Positions 1-8,025 of a DNA stretch of 35,939 bases are shown here, one piece after another. Positions within the stretch are counted from its first letter, which is position 1. Every line of letters begins with the position of its first letter. A model generated the notes under the pieces. That model saw nothing but the letters and a program-made list of their open reading frames with translations. It had not been told where the DNA came from and searched no databases. The stretch is from Chloroflexota bacterium. GTDB lineage: Bacteria > Chloroflexota > Dormibacteria > CF-121. The stretch lies in assembly GCA_005882045.1 (NCBI GenBank), contig VBHO01000015.1, positions 2,050 through 37,988 on the forward strand, in the 5' to 3' direction. The translations under genes and the position numbers were made by a program.

Positions 1-471
1 TTCGCCGCGGCTGCGGTGATACGCCTGGATCATGCGAAGTCCCGTCCATTCGCCGTGAGCGCCCGCGGCCGGCTGCAGGCTCATCCGGTCCATTGCGGTG
101 AGTGCCAGCAGCGCTCGTTCGAGCTCCCACATCAACCGCAGCGCCCCTTGTGCCCGGGCCGGTGGGTGGTAGGGATGGAGGTCGGCGAAGTCATCGAGTC
201 GAGCCAGCGCTTCGTTGACAGCAGGGTTGTACTTCATGGTGCAGGAGCCGAGGGGGTAGAGCCCCTGATGGAGGTTGAAATTGAGACGGCCGAGCCGTCC
301 GTAATGACGGGCGACCTCCGGCTCACTAAGTGACGCGATCGGAAGTGGAGAGCGGCGCCTGAGCGCCGGCGGTACGATCTCGTCCAGCGGTCGCGTCTTG
401 ACACCTACCGCGGGGAGCCGCGGGCTCGGCCGCTGCTGGCTGCCCAGCTCGAACAGCAACGGCTCGCTCAT
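1..471 (-). CDS. gcvPB: Glycine dehydrogenase (decarboxylating) subunit 2, 5' part, cut by window edge
   Basis: This is one half of the two-subunit P-protein of the glycine cleavage system, which decarboxylates glycine with pyridoxal phosphate and passes the aminomethyl group to the lipoyl arm of GcvH. Only the first 157 codons lie in the window; the reading frame is open to base 1. The protein starts MSEPLLFELG and contains the family block YPLGSCTMKYNPAVNE followed by GALRLMWELE and AGAHGEWTGL, all typical of GcvPB. The pyridoxal-phosphate lysine lies in the missing C-terminal part. The ATG overlaps the gcvPA stop codon as ATGA, so translation is probably coupled. The identification is secure; whether the rest of the gene is intact cannot be judged here. 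Confidence 0.95.
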   Translation of the reverse strand, partial: MSEPLLFELGSQQRPSPRLPAVGVKTRPLDEIVPPALRRRSPLPIASLSEPEVARHYGRLGRLNFNLHQGLYPLGSCTMKYNPAVNEALARLDDFADLHPYHPPARAQGALRLMWELERALLALTAMDRMSLQPAAGAHGEWTGLRMIQAYHRSRGE

Positions 472-1799
472 GCGAGGACCTCGAGGTAGCGCTCTATGGC
501 GCGCGGCTGGTTGAGCTCGGTGGTGGAAACGAGCAGCGCATCCGAGAGCTCCGGGAAGAACCGGCCGAGCGGCAGGCCCGGAAGGACGCCGCGCTCGAGC
601 ATGAAGCCTTGCGTTTGCTCGGCGGGGTAGGGGGTGTGCACCACGAACTCCCAGAGAAACGGGCCGTCGAAAGCCAGGCGATAGCCCTTACGTTCGACCA
701 GCTGCGCCGCCAGGTGATGGGCACGCTGCGCGCTCAGCTCGGCGAGCTGCTTCAGGCCTTCGCCACCCATGTGGGCGAGGTAGACGGTGGCGGCGATGGC
801 CATCAATGCGTGGTTGGTCGTGATGTTGGAGGTCGCGTGCTCGCGCCGAATGTGCTGCTCGCGGGCCTGGAGCGTGAGCACGTAGCCGCGGCGGCCCTGC
901 GCATCGATGGTGGCACCGACCAGGCGTCCCGGCATGCGACGCATCAGCGCTTCCTTGCAGGCAATGAAGCCGACATAGGGACCGCCGAACGACAAAGGAA
1001 TCCCGAGTGGTTGGCCATCGCCGACCGCCAGGTCGGCGCCATATTCTCCCGGCGCTGCCAGCACGCCGAGCGAGATCGGATCGACGCACGCGATCAGCAA
1101 CGCGCCGGCACGATGGGCAATATCACTGATGGACTGCGGTTCCTCGAGAACGCCGAAGAAGTTGGGTTGCTGCAGGATGACCGCGGCGGTCGAGGCGCTG
1201 ACCGCCTGCTCAAGTTTTGCGGTGTCGATGCGTCCATCCGCGCCGGGCGCCACTCGGATGATTTCGTATTGCTGCGCGTCCGAATAGGTCTGCAACACCT
1301 GCGCGTATTCCGGGTGCAGGGCGCCTGCCACCACCACGTTCTGGCGAGCCGTATGCGCGACCGCCATCGCCGTCGCTTCCGCCAGCGCCGTCGCCCCGTC
1401 ATAGAGCGAGGCGTTGGCAACGTCGAGGCCGGTGAGGAGCGTGATCATGGTCTGGAACTCGTAGGTCGCCTGCAGGGTCCCCTGGCTGGCCTCGGGCTGG
1501 TAGGGCGTGTAGGTCGTATAGAAGTCGGGCCGGGAGATGACCTGATTAACGATCGCCGGACTGAACCGACGCGAGGCCCCGGCACCTAGGAAGTTGTGCG
1601 AGGGCGGGATGCGCGTGTTGAGGCGACCCAACTCGCGGAAGTACTGGACGAGCTCCACCTCCGAGAGCGGCTCGGGAAGCTCGATCCGATCGAGGCGCAG
1701 CGCGGCCGGCAGATGCTTGAACAGGCCTTCGGTGCTGTCGAGCTCGAGGGCCTTCAGCATCTCGGTGCGTTCGGCCTCGGCGTTGGGAAGGTACGTCAC
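468..1799 (-). CDS. gcvPA: Glycine dehydrogenase (decarboxylating) subunit 1
   Basis: GcvPA forms the N-terminal half of the split P-protein and works with GcvPB to decarboxylate glycine in the cytoplasm. The 443-residue product has the normal length for the family and recognisable blocks such as RIPPSHNFLGAGASRRF near residue 65, YQPEASQGTLQATYEFQTM near 100 and ASLYDGATALAEA near 130. The start is GTG at 1799, overlapping the gcvH stop as GTGA; at the other end its TGA overlaps the gcvPB ATG as ATGA. These overlaps on both sides argue for one transcript with coupled translation. The frame is intact, in contrast to gcvT upstream. A long open frame on the opposite strand (609-1589) is taken as a high-GC shadow. 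Confidence 0.97.
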   Translation of the reverse strand: MTYLPNAEAERTEMLKALELDSTEGLFKHLPAALRLDRIELPEPLSEVELVQYFRELGRLNTRIPPSHNFLGAGASRRFSPAIVNQVISRPDFYTTYTPYQPEASQGTLQATYEFQTMITLLTGLDVANASLYDGATALAEATAMAVAHTARQNVVVAGALHPEYAQVLQTYSDAQQYEIIRVAPGADGRIDTAKLEQAVSASTAAVILQQPNFFGVLEEPQSISDIAHRAGALLIACVDPISLGVLAAPGEYGADLAVGDGQPLGIPLSFGGPYVGFIACKEALMRRMPGRLVGATIDAQGRRGYVLTLQAREQHIRREHATSNITTNHALMAIAATVYLAHMGGEGLKQLAELSAQRAHHLAAQLVERKGYRLAFDGPFLWEFVVHTPYPAEQTQGFMLERGVLPGLPLGRFFPELSDALLVSTTELNQPRAIERYLEVLA

Positions 1800-2182
1800 G
1801 ACCCGGCTTGACCTTGTACGAACGTGTCGTAGGCGTTCTGGTCGAGCAGTTTCGGGTTGTCCTTCACGCCGCGAAGCTTGACCACCCAGCCTTTGCCGTA
1901 CGGATCCGCATTGACATACTCGGGGTGATCCTTGAGGTCCTGGTTGACCTCAGAGACTTCGCCAGTCACCGGACTGTAGAGATCCGAGGCCGCCTTCACG
2001 GATTCGATCACGCCCAGCCGTGCCCCGGCATCGAGTTGCTGGCCGACCGCGGGCAGCTCGAGGTAGATGACGTCGCCAAGTTGCGACTGGGCATATTCGC
2101 TAATCCCTACGGTCGCCGAGTCGCCATCTTTCTTCACCCACTCGTGGGTTTCGGCAAATCGCAGCCCGCTCTGGTCTGGCAT
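1796..2182 (-). CDS. gcvH: Glycine cleavage system H protein
   Basis: GcvH is the lipoyl carrier that shuttles the aminomethyl group from P-protein to T-protein and then electrons to L-protein. The 128-residue product starts MPDQSGLRF and contains the lipoylation motif VIESVKAASDLYSPV, with Lys63 as the attachment site, followed by SGEV-like turns and a C-terminal GKGWVVKL strand. An ATG at 2182 preceded by a purine-rich GGAAAGGGAG sequence is chosen. A longer open frame reaches back to 2338, but that extension lies inside gcvT and does not resemble GcvH. The gene lies 16 bases downstream of the gcvT stop and overlaps gcvPA by four bases. Confidence 0.96.
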   Translation of the reverse strand: MPDQSGLRFAETHEWVKKDGDSATVGISEYAQSQLGDVIYLELPAVGQQLDAGARLGVIESVKAASDLYSPVTGEVSEVNQDLKDHPEYVNADPYGKGWVVKLRGVKDNPKLLDQNAYDTFVQGQAGS

Positions 2183-2198
2183 CGTTACTCCCTTTCCT

Positions 2199-3273
2199 TC
2201 ATTTCGGATGAGGCCGCTTGTAGAAGGGCAGCGCAACCACCTCCGCCGGGGCAGCGGTGCCGCGAACGTCCACGCCAAAGCGGGTCCCCGGCTCGGCCAG
2301 GGTCGGCGGCACGTACGCCATCCCGATGTTGTAGCCAAGTGTGAAGGAGACGTTGCCCGAGGTCACCGTGCCGACCGCCGCGCCGCCGTCGACCACCTCG
2401 TAGCCGTGGCGCGGGATGCTCCGGTCGAGCATCCGCAGGCCGGCCAGCTTGCGGCTGAGTCCGCTCTGCCGCACGGCCAGCAGCGCCTGCCTGCCGATGA
2501 AGTCCTTGCCCAGGCTGACGGTCCACTCCAGGCCCGCCTCCAGGGGATTGGTCCCCTCGTCGATGTCGTTCCCGTAGAGCCGCATGCCGGCCTCGAGCCG
2601 CAGGGTGTCGCGGGCTCCGAGGCCCGCCGGCTTGAGTCCGTGCCGGGCGCCCTCCTCCAGGAACAGGCGCCACACGCCCGGCGCGTCGTGGTTCAAAACA
2701 GCTCGAAGCCGTCTTCGCCGGTGTAGCCGGTCCGCGAGATCATGCATGCGACGTCGGCGACCTTACCCTCGATGAAGGCGTAGTACTTCAGGCTGCCAAG
2801 CTCCGATGGTGTGAGTCGCTGCACCAGGCCGACGGCTCGCGGACCCTGCACGCCGATCAGCGACCAATCGCGCCCGACATTAACAACGGGGTCCGCACCC
2901 TTCGACGAGTGCGCTGCGATCCAGTCGAAGTCGCCGTCCTGGTTGCCGGCATTGACCACCAGGCAACCGCGTAGGCCAGGACATCGTCGATGATGCCACC
3001 CGCCTCGTTGCAGAGCATGGCGTACTGGATCCGGCCGGGCCTGAGCCGAGTGAGGTCGCGCGTGACCACCTGCTGGGCCAGGCTCTCGTCTTTGACACGC
3101 AGCTCGCCCATGTGCGAGAGGTCGAACAGCCCGACCGCCTCACGCACCGTGCGATGTTCCTCGCGGATGCTGCCGTATTGGAGCGGCATGACCCAGCCAC
3201 CGAAGTTGGTCATCTGGGCGCCGAGGTGGACGTGTTCCTCGTAGAGCGGTGTCCGCTCGGCCGTCACGACCAA
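2199..3273 (-). pseudogene. gcvT: Glycine cleavage T protein (aminomethyltransferase), broken by two frame changes
   Basis: T-protein transfers the one-carbon unit from GcvH to tetrahydrofolate and releases ammonia. Clear GcvT sequence is present across the whole span but in three successive frames. The first part, from a TTG at 3273 with GAGG eight bases upstream, reads RTPLYEEHVHLGAQMTNFGG to AGGIIDDVLAYA. The second reads VVNAGNQDGDFDWIAAHS to TGYTGEDGFELF. The third reads NHDAPGVWRLFLEEG to the C-terminus YKRPHPK. Breaks fall near 2960-2970 and near 2693-2702, the second beside a run of four T in the sense strand. Each break needs a loss of 3n+1 bases; the first also seems to lack a few residues compared with known GcvT proteins. 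It may be a real pseudogene or assembly error; no slippery heptamer suggests programmed shifting. GTG at 3267 is an alternative start. Confidence 0.85.
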
Positions 3274-3295
3274 ACGTTACGCCTCGGCTGCGTCG

Positions 3296-3889
3296 CTATT
3301 CCTCTTGGTCTTCCTGGTCGTCAAGATCGTCGAGGTAGTCGAGCAGCTCCTGGTCGTGCGTGGTGCGCGCTTCGCTCAGCATGGCGAGGATGACGTTGAC
3401 GCGCGCTTCCTCCCACTGCAACAACTTCGCCAGCTCGGCAGGGGTGGCCGGACGGTCCAGCCGTTCGGAAAGGAGGCGCTGCGCCGACTCCAGCAGGCGG
3501 CAGGCGATGACAAAGGCTTCGTCGTTGCGCTGGGCCTCCTCCGTCTGCGCGAGCACGTCATCCATGGTCACCGTAATGACGTGAACCAGGCGAGCATGGA
3601 AGGCCCCATCGGCCGGCTTGTAGTGCTCGACCGCCGAGATCAGCCCCACCGTCCCTTCCTGGAAGAGGTCGCCGAAGGCGACGCCCCGTCCCTTGCGTGC
3701 CTGCGCGGCCTCCAGCACCAGGTGGAGGTTGTGCTCGATCAGCACGCGGTTGGCCGCATCGCGATCGGCGCCGTGGGTTGACAGGAGGCGGCGCTCTTCC
3801 TCGGTGGACAGCCGCGGGTAGCTGGCGAGCTGCGCCTGGATCTCAGCCTCCTCACCCTTCGGAGGTCGTTGCTCGATGCGTTGGGCCAC
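3296..3889 (-). CDS. Sigma-70-like protein with degenerate region 2.4 and no region 4
   Basis: The 197-residue product resembles sigma-70 family proteins around residues 45-90: LIEHNLHLVLEAAQARKGRG and DLFQEGTVGLISAVEHYKP match regions 2.1-2.2, which bind the core RNA polymerase clamp. The part that should melt and read the -10 element (about 91-115) is unlike the usual aromatic-rich helix. Residues 137-175 look like region 3 (LSERLDRPATPAELAKLLQW). There is no region 4, and the protein ends in a run of Asp and Glu. It may bind polymerase without ordinary promoter recognition, for example as a regulator or anti-sigma-like decoy; that is inference. It is the first gene of the gcv operon, 22 bases before gcvT. 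The start is GTG at 3889 with TAGAAT six bases upstream. Confidence 0.75.
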   Translation of the reverse strand: MAQRIEQRPPKGEEAEIQAQLASYPRLSTEEERRLLSTHGADRDAANRVLIEHNLHLVLEAAQARKGRGVAFGDLFQEGTVGLISAVEHYKPADGAFHARLVHVITVTMDDVLAQTEEAQRNDEAFVIACRLLESAQRLLSERLDRPATPAELAKLLQWEEARVNVILAMLSEARTTHDQELLDYLDDLDDQEDQEE

Positions 3890-3895
3890 GTTCTC

Positions 3896-3901
3896 ATTCT
3901 A
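3896..3901 (-). promoter_or_regulatory. -10 box of the sigma-like/gcv operon
   Basis: TAGAAT on the minus strand ends seven bases before the first base of the GTG at 3889, where transcription would be expected to begin. This predicts a leaderless mRNA. No convincing -35 element was seen. Confidence 0.5.
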
Positions 3902-3927
3902 CGAACGACGGGTCCTCGAACTGGGCC

Positions 3928-3933
3928 TATGAT
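3928..3933 (+). promoter_or_regulatory. -10 box of the nfeD operon
   Basis: TATGAT is separated by six bases from the GTG start of nfeD at 3940, the same geometry as the divergent -10 box at 3896-3901. A leaderless transcript is predicted; there is no Shine-Dalgarno sequence in front of the GTG. Confidence 0.5.
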
Positions 3934-3939
3934 CAGGTG

Positions 3940-5328
3940 GTGAAGAGGGCCACACGGCTCTTTCTCGCGGCCGTCATGCTGGCCGCTCTCGTGCCGGCGG
4001 TTTCCGCCCGCGCCGCCGAGCCCCATGTGCTGGTTGCGACCCTGAACGGGGTCATCAACCCGATCACGGACAGCTACATTTCGAAAGCGGTCGACCGCGC
4101 CGTCGCCGGCCACGCCAACGCGTTGATCATTCAGATGGACACCCCGGGCGGGCTCGACACCTCGATGCGGGACATCATCAAGAAGATCCTCGCCGCACCC
4201 CTGCCGGTCGTGGTGTTCGTCTCCCCCTCCGGGGCGCGTGCCGCCTCCGCGGGGCTTTACATCACCGAGGCCGCCGACATCGCCGCGATGGCACCGGGCA
4301 CCAACATCGGGTCGGCCCATCCGGTGAGCCTCGGCGGCAGTAATCCCGCCGCCAGCCCGGCGGCGAGTCCGAGCGCGAGCGGCAGCACCTCGACGGCCCC
4401 GGACATCGAATCACAGAAGATCGAGAACGACGCGGCGGCCTACATTCGAGCCCTGGCTACGCTGCATCATCGCAACGCCGACTGGGCGGAGCAGGCCGTC
4501 CGCCAGAGCATCAACGCGCCGGTCGACGAGGCCGTGAAGCTGGGCGTGGTCGACTTCGAAAGCCGCGACCTCGACACGCTGCTGCAGGACCTCGACGGCC
4601 GCCAGGTGGCAAAGGGCGGTCACACGTACTCGCTCCAAACCGCGCGGGCCGGCATCGAGCGGTACGACATGAGCGGCTTCGACCAATTCTTGCAGGCCGT
4701 CGCCGACCCGAACCTCGTCTACCTCCTCTTCCTGCTGGCCATCATCGGCATCGGCTTCTGGGTCACCCATCCCGGGCTCTTCCTGCCCGGCGTGATCGGG
4801 GTGATCGCCGGCGTCCTGGCCGCACTGTCGTTGTTCGACCTCCCGATCAACATCGCAGGGGTCCTCCTCATCTTGATCGCGGTGGTCCTCTTCGTCGTCG
4901 ACTTGAAAGCGGTGACCCACGGCGTACTGACCACCGGTGGCATCGTGGCGATGACGCTGGGCGGTCTACTGTTAATCAACACCAGTTTTCTGGCGGAGGG
5001 CGTCAACATCCCGCTGCTCATCATCACCGTGCTCGTCATCGCCGGGATCTTCCTCTTCATCCTGCGCAAGCTGATCGAGGCGCGGCGCCGTCCGTACGAG
5101 GCGGGTGAAGAATCGATGATCGGTGCGATCGCCACCGTCCGCGAGCCGCTCAACCCGAGCGGCATGGTCTTCGTCAACGGCGCACTGTGGCAGGCGACAT
5201 CGACGAGTGGGTCGGTCGAGACCGGGACGACGGTGCGCGTTGTTGCCGTCGACGGACTTCGTCTGCGCGTCGAAGCCCTGCAACAGCAGCAACCTCTGCA
5301 GGCGCAGGGGCCACAGCCCGCGTCATAA
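3940..5328 (+). CDS. nfeD: NfeD-type membrane-bound serine protease (ClpP-fold)
   Basis: The product is a membrane-anchored protease of the NfeD1b class, which in known cases cleaves hydrophobic stomatin-family tails. From GTG at 3940 it has 462 residues. There is a signal peptide at 1-26 (KR then a hydrophobic core ending SARAAEP), then a ClpP-like domain with MDTPGGLDTSM near 67 and the nucleophile Ser103 in SGARAASAGLYI. The likely partner Lys160 is in QKIENDAAAYIRAL. A Ser/Ala/Pro-rich loop (about 134-152) lies within the protease domain. Several membrane helices occupy about 250-380 and a C-terminal OB-fold NfeD domain follows. An open frame extends upstream to 3697, but it overlaps the divergent gene and lacks a signal sequence. 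The slipin gene follows 43 bases downstream, the usual partnership. Confidence 0.92.
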   Translation: MKRATRLFLAAVMLAALVPAVSARAAEPHVLVATLNGVINPITDSYISKAVDRAVAGHANALIIQMDTPGGLDTSMRDIIKKILAAPLPVVVFVSPSGARAASAGLYITEAADIAAMAPGTNIGSAHPVSLGGSNPAASPAASPSASGSTSTAPDIESQKIENDAAAYIRALATLHHRNADWAEQAVRQSINAPVDEAVKLGVVDFESRDLDTLLQDLDGRQVAKGGHTYSLQTARAGIERYDMSGFDQFLQAVADPNLVYLLFLLAIIGIGFWVTHPGLFLPGVIGVIAGVLAALSLFDLPINIAGVLLILIAVVLFVVDLKAVTHGVLTTGGIVAMTLGGLLLINTSFLAEGVNIPLLIITVLVIAGIFLFILRKLIEARRRPYEAGEESMIGAIATVREPLNPSGMVFVNGALWQATSTSGSVETGTTVRVVAVDGLRLRVEALQQQQPLQAQGPQPAS

Positions 5329-5371
5329 AGTGGACCCGTAACATGAGAAGCGCATTACCGAGGAGGGAACC

Positions 5372-6169
5372 GTGGGCATTTTCGCGCTGATCGTTCTCGG
5401 CATCATCGTTCTCGTCGTCCTGATCGGCCTGAGCTCGGCGATCCGGATCATCAACGAGTACGAGCGGGGCGTGCTCTTTCGGCTTGGCCGCTTGATGGCC
5501 CTGAAGGGCCCGGGGCTTAGGCTCATCATTCCGTTCGGCATCGACCGCCTGGTCAAGATCGACCTGCGCACCGTCACCCTGGAGGTACCACCCCAGGAGG
5601 TGATCACGCTCGACAACGTGACCATCAAGGTCAACGCCGTCATCTATTTCATGGTGGTGGATCCCCGCAACGCCGTGACCAAGGTGGCCAATTTCATCAA
5701 CGCAACATCACAGATAGCGCAAACTACATTACGCAGCGTGCTCGGCCAGTCTTCGCTGGATGAGCTGCTCGCCAACCGGGAAAAGATCAATACCAGGCTG
5801 CAGCACATCATCGATGAGCAAACCGAGCCCTGGGGCATCAAGGTTTCGACCGTCGAGATCAAGGACGTGGAGCTGCCGCAGACGATGCAGCGCGCCATGG
5901 CGAAACAGGCCGAGGCCGAGCGCGAAAAGCGAGCGAAGATCATCCATGCGGAGGGCGAGTTCGAAGCGGCGCAGAAGCTGACCGATGCGGCCGGCGTGAT
6001 TGCCACCCAACCGAGCGCGCTGCAGCTCCGCTACCTGCAGACCCTGACCGAGATCGGGGTCGAACGGAATACGGTAATCGTCTTCCCGGTGCCGATCGAC
6101 CTCGTGCAGCAGCTCATCGACCTCCGGGAACGCAAACCCCAAGGGTCGGCGCCACCCGCAAAGACCTGA
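5372..6169 (+). CDS. Slipin / stomatin-like SPFH (band 7) membrane protein
   Basis: This 265-residue protein has one N-terminal membrane segment (about 3-25), then the band-7/SPFH domain with [14 protein letters not shown] near 27-40, [20 protein letters not shown], and [20 protein letters not shown] charged helical region [24 protein letters not shown] follows (in pieces near 170-195). This is the bacterial slipin pattern. Slipins form oligomeric membrane scaffolds and are usually encoded beside NfeD proteases, as here. The start is GTG at 5372 with a strong GAGGAGGGA sequence upstream. Its TGA at 6167-6169 overlaps a CTG that is the probable start of the next gene. Confidence 0.93.
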   Translation: MGIFALIVLGIIVLVVLIGLSSAIRIINEYERGVLFRLGRLMALKGPGLRLIIPFGIDRLVKIDLRTVTLEVPPQEVITLDNVTIKVNAVIYFMVVDPRNAVTKVANFINATSQIAQTTLRSVLGQSSLDELLANREKINTRLQHIIDEQTEPWGIKVSTVEIKDVELPQTMQRAMAKQAEAEREKRAKIIHAEGEFEAAQKLTDAAGVIATQPSALQLRYLQTLTEIGVERNTVIVFPVPIDLVQQLIDLRERKPQGSAPPAKT

Positions 6170-7152
6170 CCCGGCTGATCGCCCCGCTCGACCTGCAGAC
6201 CGACCTCTTCATCGTCGCCTTCGTCGGCATCATCATCGCGCTCTACGTACTTGCCAATTTCGGCGAGCGGTACGCGACGCCGCGCATCCTTACCCTGATC
6301 GCCGGCGGCGTCCTGGCGGGAGTCTCGCTGCTGGTTGGGTTGGCGGGATCGTTACTCCACCTCCTGACCTACGCCGCGGGCGGCGAGTCCGCCAGCAAAT
6401 TCTGGCAGGCGGAGCAGACCCTGCTTCCGTTCGCGGCCGCCGGCCTTTGCGGACTGCTCTTTCTCTGGCCCGCGGTGCAGCGGGGGGTGGCGCGGATCTT
6501 ACCGATCCGGCCCGGGTCGCCGGTCATCTACCTGACGGTCATCCTCGGACTACTGCTGGTGGCCCAGCAATTGAGCACCCAGGTCCAATCGCAGCCTCCC
6601 CTGACCTATGGCGAGCTTCTGGCGCAGGACATTCCCTTTGTGATCCTGGCATTTGTTGGGGTCGGCATCTTCATCCGGCGGTCACCGCGCGATACGGTCG
6701 AGCGGCTTGGACTCCTGCCGCCCCGCGAGAAACGCTGGTGGCTGGTGTCGATCGTTGGAATCGGCGTCTTCATGGCGGTTGCCTTCGGCATCGAAGCGCT
6801 CGCCAATGTGGTGGCCCCGAGCCAGCAGAAGCAAGTCACCGACGTCACGACCGTCCTCTTCAGCCACTTCAACAACCCGGCCGCCATCATCTTTCTTGGT
6901 GTGCTCGCCGGCGTGGTCGAGGAAACGCTTTTTCGCGGGGCGCTGCTGCCTCGGTTCGGCATCGTGGTCACGGCGATTCTCTTCGCCGCCCTGCACATCC
7001 AATATGCGGTGAGCTTCGCTACGCTCGAGGTCTTCGTCCTCGGCCTGGGGCTGGGATGGCTTCGGGTTCGCTCCGGCAGCACCCTCACCTGCATGGTCAC
7101 CCATGCCGGCTACGACATCGCGGTCGGCTTCCTCTCTCTCATCGCGAAGTAG
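6166..7152 (+). CDS. CPBP family intramembrane metalloprotease (CAAX-protease-like), CTG start
   Basis: This is a multi-helix membrane protein with the CPBP (Abi/CAAX protease) motifs: [10 protein letters not shown], with the Glu pair at about 252-253 and Arg257, then ALHIQYA with His277. The family includes intramembrane proteases; the substrate here is unknown. The first ordinary start in frame is TTG at 6340, but the same frame is open upstream and encodes another clear membrane segment ([18 protein letters not shown]). The only plausible start that includes it is CTG at 6166, which overlaps the slipin stop as CTGA, just as other genes here overlap as ATGA or GTGA. That gives 328 residues. 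The family and frame are secure; the start is inferred. Confidence 0.85.
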   Translation: MTRLIAPLDLQTDLFIVAFVGIIIALYVLANFGERYATPRILTLIAGGVLAGVSLLVGLAGSLLHLLTYAAGGESASKFWQAEQTLLPFAAAGLCGLLFLWPAVQRGVARILPIRPGSPVIYLTVILGLLLVAQQLSTQVQSQPPLTYGELLAQDIPFVILAFVGVGIFIRRSPRDTVERLGLLPPREKRWWLVSIVGIGVFMAVAFGIEALANVVAPSQQKQVTDVTTVLFSHFNNPAAIIFLGVLAGVVEETLFRGALLPRFGIVVTAILFAALHIQYAVSFATLEVFVLGLGLGWLRVRSGSTLTCMVTHAGYDIAVGFLSLIAK

Positions 7153-7174
7153 GCCCCTGCGCGCTCACCTTGAT

Positions 7175-7183
7175 TTATCCACA
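7175..7183 (+). promoter_or_regulatory. DnaA box upstream of parA
   Basis: TTATCCACA matches the DnaA box consensus TTATNCACA perfectly. It lies 52 bases before a TATAAT box and 92 bases before the parA start, about 7 kb from dnaA. DnaA could regulate parAB here, or the site could be a minor initiator-binding locus. Confidence 0.6.
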
Positions 7184-7226
7184 CGGCTTGCACACCTGAC
7201 AAACGTGCGTACGCGACTTATGCCCG

Positions 7227-7232
7227 TATAAT
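7227..7232 (+). promoter_or_regulatory. -10 box of parAB
   Basis: TATAAT is a perfect -10 hexamer 35 bases upstream of the parA TTG. No good -35 hexamer is seen at 16-18 bases upstream. Transcription would start near 7239, leaving a leader of about 28 bases. Confidence 0.55.
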
Positions 7233-7266
7233 CCGGGCAGGATCCGTCCGCGTCCAGCCAGCAAAA

Positions 7267-8025
7267 TTGCCAAGAGTCTACGCAGTCGTCAACCAAAAGG
7301 GCGGCGTGGGGAAGACCACAACCGCTATCAACGTGGCGGCCAACCTTCCCGGGCTCGGCCTGAGCGGGCTCATCGTCGATATGGATCCGCAGGGCAATAC
7401 CACCAGTGGGCTTGGCATCGTGCGAAGCGAGCTCAGCCGTAGCATCTATGACGTCATCGTCGACGCCCACGACATCAATGAGGTGGTGCGCCCGACGGCG
7501 GTCACCGGTCTCGACATCCTTCCCTCGCATCGATCGCTCGCCGGCGCCGAGATCGAGCTGATCAACCTCCCGCGCCGCGAACGGCGGCTCCTGTATGCGC
7601 TCGAGTCGCTGCGCACCAGCTACGACTACATCATCATCGACTGCCCGCCGTCGCTCGGCTTGCTTACCGTCAACTGCCTCGTGGCGGCGGAGTACATGCT
7701 GATCCCGATCCAGTGTGAGTACTACGCACTGGAGGGGCTCGGTGCGCTGACCCACACGACACAGTTGATTCAGCGCGAGCTCAATCCCCGACTGAAGATC
7801 GGTGGCATCGTGCTCACGCTGTTCGACCCGCGCACCACGCTCACGCTCCAGGTTGCCGAGCAGGTGCGCGCCCAGTTCCCGGAAAAGACGTTCCGTACCG
7901 TGATCCCACGCAACGTGCGCCTCAGCGAGGCGCCCAGTCATGGCATGCCGATCACTCAGTACGACCCCACGTCGCGCGGCGGCGTCGCCTACCAGGAACT
8001 CACGAAGGAGTTGATCGCCAGATGA
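7267..8025 (+). CDS. parA: Chromosome-partitioning ATPase ParA/Soj
   Basis: ParA is a deviant Walker-type ATPase that binds DNA nonspecifically and moves ParB-bound origins apart. The 252-residue product begins with RVYAVVNQKGGVGKTT (P-loop at about 10-18), then IVDMDPQGNTTSGLG near 38, YIIIDCPPSLGLLT near 120 and VRLSEAPSHG near 218, all standard for chromosomal ParA. The TTG at 7267 is the only start next to the conserved N-terminus; no strong ribosome site is visible. The stop overlaps the parB ATG as ATGA. The position near dnaA matches the usual location of parAB close to the origin. Confidence 0.96.
   Translation: MPRVYAVVNQKGGVGKTTTAINVAANLPGLGLSGLIVDMDPQGNTTSGLGIVRSELSRSIYDVIVDAHDINEVVRPTAVTGLDILPSHRSLAGAEIELINLPRRERRLLYALESLRTSYDYIIIDCPPSLGLLTVNCLVAAEYMLIPIQCEYYALEGLGALTHTTQLIQRELNPRLKIGGIVLTLFDPRTTLTLQVAEQVRAQFPEKTFRTVIPRNVRLSEAPSHGMPITQYDPTSRGGVAYQELTKELIAR

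Noticed and set aside
609-1589. 326-codon open frame antisense to gcvPA
   Set aside because: It mirrors gcvPA in high-GC DNA, has an Arg/Gly-rich product with no recognisable domain, and gcvPA on the other strand is certain.
2690-2975. Programmed -1 frameshifting in gcvT
   Set aside because: Neither site has a good slippery heptamer; the TTTT run would move tRNA-Phe to GUU, and the first site also seems to lack residues. Mutation or assembly error is simpler.
3274-3295. Glycine riboswitch ahead of gcvT
   Set aside because: Only 22 bases separate the sigma-like gene from gcvT, and the operon's first gene appears leaderless, so there is no room for an aptamer.
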